64,000 nucleotides of DNA from Limnanthes douglasii subsp. nivea (Eukaryota > Streptophyta > Magnoliopsida > Brassicales > Limnanthaceae). The notes under the pieces were generated by a model. The model was not told the DNA's origin. It searched no databases and saw only the letters and a program-made list of their open reading frames with translations. The stretch is taken from NCBI GenBank assembly GCA_036936605.1, contig JAUPFV010000002.1, positions 248,641,305 to 248,705,304 on the forward strand, given 5' to 3'. The position numbers and the translations under genes are program-made. Position 1 is the stretch's first letter, and each line of letters opens with the position of its first letter. Shown here in pieces: positions 44,573 to 57,800 of this stretch.

Positions 44573-47060
44573 TTAGAAAGCATATCATATATGTCTCCCA
44601 AACTTGTTCATACTTTCCGCTAATCTTTCAACGAGATATATTCAATAATATTTGTAAGTCTCTATTTCTTGTAACATATTTTATAACAACAAAAAATAAT
44701 TAGTATCGGTAGCTGAAACAATTATGGTTACTACCAACGTTATGAACAAAGAGATAGTTTGATTGGATCAGTGTTGTGGAGAAAGCTATGCAACGTGATA
44801 TTCTCGACATCGGCATTTAGATATGGATAATGCCTAAAATAAACATAGGCATAAGTAAATATCGTACCTATAAATATAATTTACAAGTTTTTAGTAGCAA
44901 AATATCATTTCCTACAAACTCTTTAATATAGGAACATAGTTAAAGTACTTAATACTAAAAATGCATAGGGATATTCTAAGAGTAACCATTAGAAGAGTAT
45001 TAACATATTAAGTTTCCAGTTGAGTGAAATTATATGTTGTATTTACGGTAGATTATGCCATTTTGGAATATATTATAATTTTGAAGCGAATAGTGAAAAT
45101 GTAAAGATTATGAAAGAGAAAGCATAAAGATATTGGGAAACATCGTTTGATCTAAATATAAAGACGTAAAAACATAAAGAGGAAGCCTTTAACATGTTTA
45201 AGATATTTAAAATGGAAGTTGAAAATAAATTAGACACTTATATTAAAATTTTACATAGTGATAAATGTGTGAAATATTTTTCAGAATATTGTTTTAGTTT
45301 TTGTGCATTATATAGTCCATCAATGTGTGGTTTTTTATACGCTGTAAAAAAATAAAGTGGATGAATGAAAAAAATATAACTTTGATTGATATGACTAATG
45401 TTATGTTAGGTAATTTTAACTTTGATATTAATTTAAGCAGTGACATTATTTTTATTGAATATTATATGTTAATCGTATTCCTCTTAAAAAGACCAAGATT
45501 TCTCCATATGAGTTACGGAAAATGAAGAAACAAATAATTAAATATCTTAAAGTGTAGAGGTGTTTAGTAGTTTGCAAGAACATGGATCTAAGAAAAATAA
45601 ATTAGGTCTTAAAGCTACCATACCTATGGTTATTAGGTATGAAACCAATATTAATACTTATAGGTTATTAGATTTGGAGTTTAATGTGTTGTTTAAAATT
45701 GAGAGAAGCATAATTTTCTTTAATCTAAACCATTTCACTGTAACAGGATTCAAACCACACTATAAATCAAGGAAAGGACCTTGTAAAAAGCACATTTGGT
45801 CTAAGATAAACCACATTAACCTCATAAGAGTCAAAGGGAGAAAAGAATTAAGTGTCTAGGTTATGATAAATAATTTTTCAAAGGATTAATTTCTATTTAG
45901 TAGAATGTATTTGTGAAAAAGAAACACCAAAAAATTTCTTGTAGTGCTTTTTTGGAAGACGATCCTAAATCTTATAAGGAAGCAATATCGTCCTCATATT
46001 CATAATTTTGGTAAGAGGCCATAAATTATAAAATGTATTTAATTGTATCTAATCATACTTGAGAATCGATCGATTTATCGCCTGGTTCAAGACCAAATGC
46101 TGATAAATGGATATTTAAGAAGAAATATCACTCTAATACCATTTAAGCTTTTAAAAAAAAGATTGGTAGAAAATTATTTTTGAAATAAATAAATAAATAT
46201 ATTACTTTTAAACATATGCTCCTACTTCTATACTCACAAATTATAATGTTCTTTGCAATTGTATTAGTGTACAATTTAAAGACTAAGAAAATGGATGTCA
46301 TGTAACTTTTCTAAATGAAGATTTCGATGAAGAGGTTTATATGGAACATACCAACGATTTTGTACTTTCATGAGATGAATCTAAGGTATGTAGCCTTGTT
46401 AAGTTATTATATGGTCTTAAGGAAGAACATCGTAAATGGTATGGAAAGTTTGATCATGCAATAATAACTGATGGGTTTAGACATAACATGGCAAATAAGT
46501 GTATATACACTAAAGTTCACGGTTATATAATGATCATAATATGTCTATACATATATGATTTCTTGTATTAAGTAATGATATTAAATAGATTATTGAAATA
46601 AAGAGGTTTATATCATCTACCTTTAAAATGGGGAGTCTTAAGAAAGTAGACATTATTCTAGAAATAATGATATCTAAAAATAGTAAGGGTTATGTTAAAA
46701 GTAAATTCCATTATATTGTAAAAATACTTGATAAGTTCAAACATTTATATTAAAAAATGCACATACGTCATTTGATCCTAGTCTAAAACTTTGAAAGAAT
46801 GAAGTACGAGTAGTGGTTCAATTACGATATGCTAGTATGATAGGAAGTTTGATGTATGCAATTTTATGCACTATGACGAATATTTCGTTTGTAGTAAGTA
46901 AATTAAGTTAATTTACGAATAATTCAAGTATAAAAAATGGGATGTGATTGGTAGGATTTTAGGGTACTTAAAGAAGACCAAAAACATATGCCTCAAATAT
47001 TCTAATTTTCCTTGGGTACTTTATGGTAAATTCTAAATCTAGAGTACATGGACATCACAC
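44573..47060 (+). mobile_element. Decayed Ty1/copia retrotransposon C internal region
   Basis: After the LTR comes a gag-like leader (44700-45150) that is repeated after the right LTR. Integrase spans about 45190-45520 (FKMFKMEVENKLDTYIKILH, SDKCVKYFSEYC, KNITLIDMTNVMLGNFNFD), then a KYLKV block at 45540. Reverse transcriptase is at 46330-46560 (YMEHTNDFVLS, VCSLVKLLYGLKEEHRKWYG, KFDHAIITDGF). RNase H starts near 46825 (SMIGSLMYAILCTMTNISF). Many stops make it non-coding. Confidence 0.8.
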
Positions 47061-47631
47061 CCCATTTTTTATATTTTGTAAATAATGGTAACCCAATTCG
47101 ACTATACTATATATGAATATCACATATTTAATTGATAACAATCTATTTTCAAAAAATTCAATATATATATATATATATATGATTGAATTTCACTTATGAT
47201 ATATTGGATGTTACCGTGGATGAATAAGTTGGAATGAACTTTTAATACAATTCAGTCTATGGTAATATGTGTTTCTAAAGATAACAAAAACATTGTAAGA
47301 ATTATACCTATAAGAAAATTTGGGTAGTGTCTCATCTCATGAGAGAATGAGTTCTTTTTAAGATAGGTTCTTAAAACCAATAGAGCACGCAAACAAAATA
47401 GTGTTAAGTGGAATATAGATAAAGAAATTGATAAAAAATATGATGAGTGTGAGATCACCGAGTATATCACATGAGAGGTTGGCTCAAATGTCCGACTACC
47501 AAGATTTTATAATTTAGCTTTGTTATCTTTACAATAAGGTAAAATTCGAATCGAAATATATTTGACTTTATGCGCAAAAATTGTCTCAACGTAAATATAA
47601 AATATATTATTTAATCAAGTAGTGTATTGTT

Positions 47632-48379
47632 GGAAATTTGACTAAATAAAGTGATCAGAGTTAATCCGAACACATATCCGGATCATTAAAATCAACCTAG
47701 ATAAAAAAATAAAATTAAGGAGAAAATTAGGGCTTGGCGTGAATAATAAATATAAGGACCTATAATATCAAATTACATGTTCTTACCGCGATAAAACATA
47801 TGTTTACCACAAAACGAGGGTGATTGCTATGAAAAATAGGGTTTACAAACCCTAGTATAACTTTATAGAGATCATGAATGGATATTTTTCGCAACAAAAG
47901 GTTTTTCGCGACAATTGTGTAAAGTTTATGCAATAACCATTTTGTTTCCGCGGTGAGTTGGAAACGTTGGGTACTGGGAGTGCTAGTTTCAAATAGTGTT
48001 GCAAATAGTTTATGTTGAAAAAGGCTTCGCTACCATAAAAAATGAAAATGAGTTTTTTTAAAGAAATAATTTTTTAAAAAACATTACTTATTTGATCCAT
48101 CATAACTCTTCCTAGGATTTTTCTTTGTGAAAACCTACAATCTTCTACAAGGATTTCTAATTGTAATAAATAGGTGGATGTTCAAGAGATAAATGATATA
48201 ATTTATAAACCTTCATAATCTCTTGAGAGCTTTCTATCTCTTCCTCATTATCTTGTCAAACTTTAGTTTTTTTATTTCTAACTGCTTAAATTAGAAATAA
48301 TAAGGTTGTTATATTCCAAAAAAAAAACTTTCAACAAAAGATCCAAACAATAGAGTGATCGAAATAATATTTTTTTTAA
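47632..48379 (+). repeat. Copia C right LTR
   Basis: Begins TGTTGGAAATTTGACT, a common start for plant copia LTRs, and ends just before CGGTATCAAATA, a decayed initiator-Met primer-binding site. It is homologous over its 3' half to 44150-44572. Length is about 750 bp. Confidence 0.6.
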
Positions 48380-48990
48380 ACGGTATCAAATATATGTCGA
48401 ATTCATTACTTTATGGGAATATTCTGGTGACCTTCCGGCGAGAGTAATTTTGTAATATTTGTAGATCTACTTTTTGTACTCTATTTTTTTACAATAAAAA
48501 ACAATTAGTTTAATGACATTGGAAATAAGTATGGTTATTACCAAGGTCATGAACAAAGATCTAGTTTGATTATATTAGTGTTATTGAGGAAAGCATGCAA
48601 GATTGAAGGACAAAGTGATGTTCTCAACATCCACATTCAAATGTGGAGCATGCTTTAGGCGAAATATACGTACCATTAAAACTCTTCTGTCTAAATGTGA
48701 AATTTTGAAGTTTTTAGTATGAACTATTTTTCTTCCTCAAACTCTTGAATCTAGAAACCTAGGTAAAGTACTTGTGTTTGCAAATGTGAATTAACATTTC
48801 GAAGACTATAAATTTCAAGATTATTAACATAACAGGTATCTTGTTGAATGGAATTATGTGTTGTGTTTATGTTAGATTAGACAATTTTACAATAGATTAC
48901 AATCTTCGTACGAAGAGTGAAAGTGTAAAAACTGTGAAAAAAATTGTAAAATAATAATGGAAGTTAATGTTACGGAAGACAAATCCTTTT
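48380..48990 (+). mobile_element. Second copia C leader/gag start
   Basis: The sequence after the right LTR repeats the sequence after the left LTR (compare 44725-45120 with 48525-48950: ATGGTTA, TACCAA, GTCATGAACAAAGA; GTTGAATGGAATTATGTG against GTTGAGTGAAATTATATG). The order is therefore LTR, internal, LTR, start of internal, and then it breaks off near 48990. Confidence 0.65.
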
Positions 48991-50055
48991 GTTGGTGGTA
49001 CGATACTAGTTTCTTATTTCCTAAATAGTTCGAATTCCGTTTAAATTGATTATTTTAATTATTAAGAATTGACATTTTACGATAAATAAAATATATCGAA
49101 TTAATCTCCGATAAATGTTAAAATAAACCATAAAAATATGGTATATGATCAAACTTTCACAAAATTTGTAAAATTTATTTTTAAGACTAGACGAAAATAT
49201 TAATAACAGACTTCTGAAAGAAAATTAATATTATTTATAAATTAATTCAATATTTGTTCTTGTAAATCTTTCAATTCGCATGTCCAACTAAACTCATTAA
49301 CAAATGTAAATAATTCAACATCAAAACATTACAGTAACATTACTATTTTCTTTTATAAAAATAGTACTCTCGCACATAAATAAATTTTTTGTTTATTACA
49401 TCTTCTAAATCAATATATAAGTTTGGATTTATAAACAAATTCAACCGAATTTTATAAGATTGATTTGATACAAATGTGACTTGACTAAATTCACAATATT
49501 TTGTAAAGGACGACAAAAACAAACGAGGGGTACACGATGAGGCGTGCACCAAAATAGATAAGACTAATCGGGAAAGCATAACCGTGAGTGGCCACTTTAA
49601 GAATGCATGGTTTATAATAAAAGAAAGCTACTTAACATTAGAGAACATGTAAAATTTTGAACACAGGTTACGCTAGAAACTACAAGACAACCATGTCCAA
49701 CATGAAAAGTCTTGTATCTTACCAAGTTAAACACAATAGGCCACTCTTTTGGTAGGACCTTTTAACTATTAGCTCACTATCTATGACTATTACGCAATGA
49801 TTCTGAATAGTTAAACTTGCTTTTTGATTTTATGTTTTCAAATTCGTGTCCCAATCTTTGTTGCATGCCGTGATTGGATATGCTTTGATGATTATCTACC
49901 GATAATATTATCTATCAAATCATTTGGCGACACGTTATTCCTTTTATTATCCACAAATAAACTAATTTACTTTTTATCTACGAACAAATATATAATAATT
50001 ATAGTTGCCGCACGACTAATATTCTCAAAAATATTAAGAATTTGATAAGTGAAAT
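48991..50055. other. No gene recognised
   Basis: AT-rich sequence before the truncated LINE. Near 49990-50035 a segment (ATAATTATAGTTGCCGCACGACTAA) echoes 50093-50117 (ATAATTATAATTGCGACACGACTAA), a small diverged duplication at the LINE edge. Confidence 0.4.
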
Positions 50056-52410
50056 ACTATCTGTGGAAAGGACTTGTCTTAATCGGCCTCTTAATAATTA
50101 TAATTGCGACACGACTAAAATATTACTTTTTGATTCTTATTATTGATAATTTTCAGTCGGCTTTTATTTCGGAAGAAAACATTTCGGACAACATCTTTTT
50201 TTCCAAGAACTCTTTAGAGGCTATTATTCTAATGCTTATGGCTGAAGGGTTGCTCTAAAGATTGATCTTAAGAAGGCTTTTGATAGCGTGCTCTGGCATC
50301 TCATCCTAGACATTCTGGTGTCTATGAATTTTCCCGATCAGATGATCAATTGGATCATCAAATGCATCTCCTCCCACTCATATTTTGTTATCGTCAATGG
50401 AAACCCGCATGGTAACTTCAAAGGTAGAAAAGGTCTCCGGCAAGGGGAGCCGCTCTCCCCCTTCCTCTTTGTCCTGGTCATGCAAGTCCTTTCTTGTACT
50501 CTTAAGGAGAATAGTTCCGATAAAAACTTTAAATTCCACTGGAAATGCCACAAACTCAAATCACGAATCTCTGCTTCGTAGATGATCTCATGATTTCTGT
50601 CATGGGGATGTCAATTCTCTACTTCTTATCAAAGAGGCCTTGATTGAATTTCATGCCCTATCTGGACTCAAAGTCAATCCCTCCAAAAGCCACATCTTTC
50701 TCTCGGGTATCAACCACCCTCTGGGAGCCGATCTTCTTTCCATTATGGGTTTCCCTTAAGGATCTCTCCTAGTCAAATACTTGGGAGTTCCCCTCCTTAC
50801 AAGGCGTCTTACCCATACAGACTGTCGTCCCCTTCTTCACAAAATTACCGCTCGGATAGACTCTTGGACTTCCAAACATTTATCCTATACGGGCAGACTC
50901 CAGCTCATCAAATCTATCATCTTTGCCGGACAAGTTTACTGGTCCTCCATTTTCATTCTCCCCTCCAGGATCATAAAAGAGCTTTCTCAATATCTTTGTC
51001 GATTTCTCTGGTCGGGTTCTGCCATGAAAACCCACGCGGATAAAATAACCTGGTCCAAAGTTACCTCTCCCACGAAAAAGGGCGGTCTTGGGATCCTAGA
51101 CCTCAAAATCTGGAATCAGACGGCTGTCCTTAAGCACCTTTGGTCTGTTATCAGTAATAATAATCACTCGATCTGGAGTGATTGGATTAAAATGGAAAAT
51201 ATCAAAAATAAAAATTTCTGAGATCTTCCTCTCGGATCCTCCCCATCTTGGATTTGGAGGAAAATTCTTCGGCTTCAACATTTGGCGAGCAAATTGTACA
51301 GGGTGGCTATCGGGAACGGCTCAACTACATCTTTTTGTTTGACCCATGGCTTATCTCTACCTCCCTTGTAAATCATTATGGATCCGATATCATAGACGAT
51401 TCCAGACTCGGGAAGAACCTTAAAGTCTCCGAGATCATTCTCAATGGTAATTGGAATTGGCCATCAAATCTTCGATCGCTCGAGCTAGAAGTTAGAGGCT
51501 CATCCTCTCCCCCCCTCCTAACATCTATGCTCAAGACGTCCATTATTGGAATGTCAAAACCGGTTGCATCACATTCACCATCCAGGACACTTACAATTCC
51601 ATTCGTAAGCCCAACCCAACAGTGAGGTGGGCCGGGTTAGTATGGAATAAATACAATATTCCTCGACATTCTTTCATCATTTGGCTTGATGTCCAAAACA
51701 AACTATCCACTATGGATAAGTTGCTCAATTGGGGCTACAATACCCCGACTGATTGTGTACTTTGTAACTCTGCACTGGAAACCTCAGCTTATCTCCTCTT
51801 TGACTGTAGTTTCGCTCAGAGTATTTGGACTCAAGCCAGTTCAAAATTGGGTTTTTCTTTAACTCACTCTAACTGGCGGTATTGGATTAATGAGGCGTCA
51901 AACTAGTCTCAATCTCAAAACCACCATCTATGGTGCACTAGTTTTAGGGCAGTTATCTACCACTTTTGGAAGGAGAGGAACTCAAGAATCTTCGTTCCCC
52001 TCCTGCCATCACCTACCTGGTTTCTCACCGAATCTACTCTGATCTTCGGTTCAGATTCCATGGTTCCAAGATTTTTTTACCTTCGTAACTACTTACCCCT
52101 AACTATCTCCTTCTCTTATTGCAGGTATTCTCGATTGCCCAGACACTTCGTTTGGGACCTTACGGAGTCCTTACCTCTGGAGCTTTCATCTGGTCGTCGT
52201 GGGGTCTCGGGATACTCAGTGATATTGTTCCCACCTCCGCTCTTTTATTTCTATCTAAGTAGTTATGCTGATGTTACTACTATTTATACCTCGACCACCT
52301 AGTACTTTGTATAAGTTTCATTTATCGTTTGTATCTCCTCGGGGTATGCCCCAGGTATTTGTATGAACTCTCTATTTATTTAAATGTTTTTTTACCCACC
52401 AAAAAAAAGA
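50056..52410 (+). mobile_element. 5'-truncated LINE (reverse transcriptase to 3' end)
   Basis: The element begins inside reverse transcriptase and lacks ORF1 and endonuclease. Readable blocks: IDNFQSAF and ISDNIFFS (50135-50205), RVALKIDLKKAFDSVLW (about 50246), ISSHSYFVIVNGN, GLRQGEPLSPFLFVL (about 50433), FVDDLMIS (50575, in a shifted frame), GVPLLTRRLTHTDC (50784) and GRLQLIKSIIFA. The zinc-binding part is at 51640-51850 (IPRHSFIIWLDVQNKLST, then CVLCNSALETSAYLLFDCSFAQSIW). At least three frameshifts are present. The 3' end has an A-run at 52401-52409. It is GC-richer than its flanks and different in sequence from the LINE at 14-20 kb. No target-site duplication found. Confidence 0.85.
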
Positions 52411-53420
52411 AACTATAATGAAATATAAGGGATTCAGTTATGGGTTTGGGTTCTATAATATATATGTAGTTTACTAAATTAAAGATACCAAAAGAATGTT
52501 GGTGGATCCAAAATTTAAGAAAAATAAAAAAAATTCAACAAACAATGTTTGAAACTTTGAAAAAAGGAAAGTAATTTTTAATACAAAATAAATAAATAAA
52601 TTGTTTCTATTGAATATATATATATATATATATATATTGCATTATATTTAATTTTTATATAGGTGATGATCAAGTTATTGGTTTAAAGTTATAAGAAAAT
52701 GTGATAGATTATATAATTCGTTGTATGTATTGATCAAATGAGTGTTTGAGAGACTAGACAAATAGATTTGTAGAAATGAAAAACAAATTACAAGACTATC
52801 ATGATTTGATAAGTAGTTGTCTACGAACATAAGATTTTGTTTGGACTTTCGGAATAACACATTATATAATCGTAAAAGGCACTCAAATTCTTAAATTTAC
52901 TGACTCAGATAGAGAACGAAATAAAAGGCTCTCATTTTAGGTGATCTATTGTCATGACTGTAGAAGGAAGCAACTCTAATGAGAAATAAATATAATTTAA
53001 AAATTTGTTGCAGAAGCTTCAAGGTGGGAGACAAAGGTCTCAATAGATTATTCCTCCATACAAAAGATAAAAGTCTATATAACCTAGACACAAACTAGGA
53101 AGGAACATATACAATAAAATCAAAGGTCAGCCCGGAAACGTACAAGTTACTATATGAGGAAGGAAATCAACTTCGATACCCATGGAACATAGAGCACCCA
53201 AACGTCTACAACTCATCATAAACTTTGCTATTATCTTTATTATTTTTGTAGTATTTTATTAAACTCTTATTTGGAGTGTATTATTTCCTATCTCAGTGGC
53301 TCGTAAAGAATTTAAAGAGACATCCAATATTAATAAAACATGTTACCATTATACTGAGTCTCAAGTGATATATAATCACAAACTCCACGAAGCTTATGAT
53401 TCTAAAAAATGACAAAGCCA
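52411..53420. other. No gene recognised
   Basis: AT-rich; contains an (AT)n run at 52614-52637. No coding family or RNA gene seen. Confidence 0.45.
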
Positions 53421-53424
53421 AGTG

Positions 53425-53700
53425 GATGACGATTTCAAAAGTAATCAATCCCAATACTCTAGAATTCTCAGCACCCCTCACACAAACAAAACATAAATGC
53501 ATGATGCCATTAAAAGTAATCATCAACACTTTAGGGAGTCTCAATGCCCCTAAGAAACAAAATATGAGTGCATGATGATTTCAAAAGTAATCTACAACAT
53601 TTGGAAGAGTGCAAGATGATTTTAAAAGTAAACATCAGCACTACAAAGAGTCCAGATACCAAATAATTTAAAAAGTAATCATAAACACCCCATGTAGTCA
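53425..53700. repeat. Degenerate tandem repeats
   Basis: The words TTCAAAAGTAATC, CATCAACACTTT and GAGTCTCAATGCCCC recur with variation about five times at spacings between roughly 40 and 85 bp. Together they look like an eroded short tandem array. Confidence 0.5.
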
Positions 53701-54097
53701 TGAATCCTTCAATCAAATAAGAACATAAATATTTAGATATTTCTACATATAACCCAAAGAAAAAACACCTATATTTTTTTCCAAACTTTTTGTGCCTTCA
53801 GAATAGATCACTCCATTCGGAACAACAAGATCAAGGCAATATATTGTTTTCTTCCAAAAAAAAACAATTCCTAATGATAAAATAGGAAGATTATTAAAAG
53901 AAAGAAAACACAAACCATATAGAAAACAATAAAAATAAAAATTACACTTTTACTTTGACTTTTCCCAAAAACAAGAGAGGAAAAATACGAGTTACTTCAA
54001 AATTAAACTTGTCATTCGGAACTTTGGTTCAAACAAAAAATATTATGGGGTGTCATATATAAAGAAAATTGAAACAGAATAGGAAAAAACGTTGCTC
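53701..54097. other. AT-rich spacer
   Basis: No gene or repeat recognised between the degenerate tandem repeats and the duplicated block. Confidence 0.4.
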
Positions 54098-54804
54098 AAT
54101 TTTTGGTTTTCTCAGAGGAAGTTATAATAGTCATTTGGGCAAAAAAATATTCAACTGGATATGCAACAACAACATAAGAGACATTCTCATTGACAGTACC
54201 CAAAGCATAAACGTCATCAATCGTCTGATTCTCAACTTTAAGCACAAAGGTTTATACTTTCACCTCGAGAACTTTTCCAATCAATATATGATGCCTTTTA
54301 TTACGAGAAACATAATACCACAATGAATCTAAGTTCAAATCTGGAAAATCTTCATGAAAATCAAGTACCTTAAATTCTACAAGGCATCTCATATACAAAT
54401 CAAATTATAACTATGAAGGAAAAACAAGTTTCTCAACAAGAGCAACAACATCAAATTGTATAGCACGAGCAACAACTTCAGATTGTATAACACGAGCAAC
54501 AAATTTGGTTTTTTCGTAGGAAAATAATAGTGACTTTTGGAAAAAATATCATTTTATTATATAAAAACAGCATAACAGACTTCTTCATTGGCTAAAACCA
54601 AAGTAGAAACATCACGAGCCCTTTAATTTCTAGTTTAAAGAAGAAGTACATCAAGTCGGATCGACATTTCCGAGCAGTTGAAAAAGACCTACTTTCACTT
54701 GAAGAATTTTTCCAACCAGTATCTGATGGATTTCATCACGAGGAACATAATGCCACAAAGAATCTAAGTTCAATTCTAGAAAATCTTTATGAAAATTGAG
54801 TACC
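54098..54804. repeat. Diverged tandem duplication of a 280-300 bp block
   Basis: 54098-54373 and 54502-54804 are copies of one sequence: both hold TTTTGGTTTTCTCAGAGGAA or a variant, later an AACATAAT(A/G)CCACAA block and AATCTAAGTTCAA, and end GAAAAT(C/T)(A/G)AGTACC. The second has about 30 extra bp in the middle. Between them (54440-54503) is a 27-bp tandem repeat of GAGCAACAAC..., 2.4 copies. Read on the minus strand both copies give similar text (FPDLNLDSLWYYV and FLELNLDSLWHYV), so the block was once coding on that strand. Confidence 0.75.
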
Positions 54805-54809
54805 AATCT

Positions 54810-57800
54810 TATCGTATCTGCTTATAATGTGTTTTTAATAACTTATATCGTGCAAGTTTATATATCCTCCTCAAATAAGAATGTTCAAGACGCTCAGCCT
54901 CAAATTTCGCATCCAGAAGACTTTTCTAATTTTATATTTCATTCAGCCTAGTATACATCTTCTCTCTTTTGGCTTCGACATTTTCCACAAATGCATCATT
55001 TTCTTTCTAGTCAAAGTCCCGATGACTTTATTATGTTTGATCTTGGGAAAAAAATCCTACCTCATAAGACATAGATTCAATAACTATATATTGGACATAA
55101 GATAAGTCTTTGATATGATTTTCAAACATACGAGGAAAAACAAGATTATTTTGAACAAATTCCACCTTAGTTTGATGTTTTCCTTTAATATTTCTTTAGC
55201 CTAAAACTTCACTGTTTAATATGTTTTGGATTCAATTATGGTTTGAATGTCATATTTCACCTTCTTCTCATCGTCATATTTTGTATGGATTTTAGCCTTC
55301 AATTCTTGGTTACTCAAGAATGATGCCACTACAACTTCTATTAATGGCGAAAAATCGGGAATAGTTAGGACTAGACTTTTACAAGCTTGATGTAACAATA
55401 AAAAATAATTTTGTTAAGACTAAAAAACATAAAACAATAAAAACTGGTAAAATATAAATCCAAAAAAATTATGAAAAAATGGAAAAAAACTTACCTTAAC
55501 TCTCAATTCCATCTGCCTCTTGTCCAATCCCATAGTTGTAAAATGAGTTAACAGCTTCTTCATGTTCACCAAAGTAACAAAATAGGTGAATACTTCTGAA
55601 AGGCGTTCTAAAGGGAAAGTCTAAACTACAAAAGCACGAGGAGTTTAAAAAATTAAAATCATAAGTCAATTGATTACTAATGGTATTAAGAGTAGGCGTT
55701 TGATTTGAACCATTAGGATTTTCCAAAACCTCATTCACATTTTGAGGAGAAGTAGTAGAAATATCAACATTGTTCGTGATAATAACAAGACGTGAAGAAA
55801 CTTAATCAACCCCATCATAAACTATAGTGATCATTACTAGAATTTTAATTCTTACGCATTCGGTTTCACTTTCCTTCTAAACGAAGAACTAACTTATCAG
55901 TAACATCAAGAACTAAATTATTCTTAAGTTAATCAATATCCAACCTATGCGAAATATCACATATCTTTATTTTCCCTTCGTACCACAAGTAGGAGCTTTA
56001 TTCAAATTATGGAAACCATCCTCATTACTAACAACACCTTTATTTATTCTAAAATGAGGGTTTTTAGCAAAATTAAAACCTCTTTTAAAAATATCATCTC
56101 TAATAATAATATCAAATTAAAAAATAACTAAAAATAATCGTTCTAATCGGGTTCAGTTCCAAACGGTCACTTTGTAACAAAAAAACTTGATTGGAACTGA
56201 AAGAATCAAAACATAAATAACTATATAATTTATTATTTTTAATAAATTAGAATAAGTATCATGACAGTAAAAATTATTCATAAAAAATCTGATTAAAATG
56301 CTAGATTTAGGAATCTAAATTTTGACTAAGTTATGATAAAAAAATATAACAATTGCTCTATTTAATATAACAACTTCATAACTAATTGCTGGTGAATCAT
56401 GGGATTTTCACAACTCAAAATTGGCTTCATTAAGTCATTGATTTCATACTTTTGTACGTGCATCCATCTCAAAATTGAATTCATTTAATAATCTTTATTA
56501 TCAACAAATAAACTTCATTTACTATTTTGAAATCTCCATTTTGAACAATTTAACATCCTAATTCTCATGTAATTTCTTATATCATTGAATGATTAGCAAA
56601 TACTATAAATTTCATAGTTTTACCTTTTTAACTCATTAAGCAATCTATAATTATTACATGACACATGCGAAGTAGTAAATATTTTAGAGACTACTATAGG
56701 TTAGATAATACATATGATATAATTTAATTTTATGTTACATAGGAATTTATTATTTAATTATACCCGCATGATATATGTAGGATAACCTAAGTAATAGTAT
56801 GCCAAAAATTCCTTAGAATAGTATATGATGTCACCAAGGATGAATTTCACCAACATAAACTTTCCATGCCAACCATCAAAACACATCATTAAATAACAAA
56901 ATAATATCTCGAGGATGTTGAATAACATAATTTGTAATACAGAAGTATGTGTGACAAATTTTAGATGAGAACAATTGTTTTCTATGTGCGGCCCCACTTA
57001 AAGTATTTAAAGAACATTACCAGCAACAAGTGAATTATTTTAAGCTTAAAGTATCCAAATTTACTGCTAACCGAGAGGGTTTCATTCATATAAAGAAATA
57101 CACTCACCAACTGAGATAAGGAAAATGAATTGTTTTTAGTTTTCCAATCTTAGACTATATTTCAAGTTTTAACATTATCTACGTATCCTGAATCTTCAAA
57201 CTCTCCCTCCAGTTGCTTCTTATTTTCAATCTTGTATTCAATAGTAGTTTTCACTGAAGACTCTCCTTTTACGAGTTCAAGGCACCATCAAAAAGGGCCT
57301 AAAGATCAGAAATATGAGTTTCATGATGAATATTAGTTTGATAAATCATGGTTAACCCAATGAGATAACCTGAAAACACAAGGTGGCATATACACAATAT
57401 ATAATAGTTCTTGTACAAAAACAGAGAATAAGAAAATAAACAGAATAAAAGAAAAAGACACCTCATCTTATCTCAAATCTAAAATTTAAATGTCTCTTAA
57501 CTAAGTCCACAAGATAAATATTGGCTCGAAGTTTCATTTGCCTGGCTAACATAGAAAATTAAGTTAATATCTTAGGAATTTGCTCGAACGATAAAAAATA
57601 TGATGTTAAATTGGTATTCAGGCGAAAGATGTACCAATGTTGGATAAATCACCATCTGGATTCATAGTCACGAAATCCTTGACATTTGTATCTATAATAA
57701 CAGGAAGCCTTGGCAATATTTAAATAATAATCATCAATAATGTTATGAGGTTATGGAATTGTCGAGGAGTCAATACAAACTTCGGTGGTGACACCAACGT

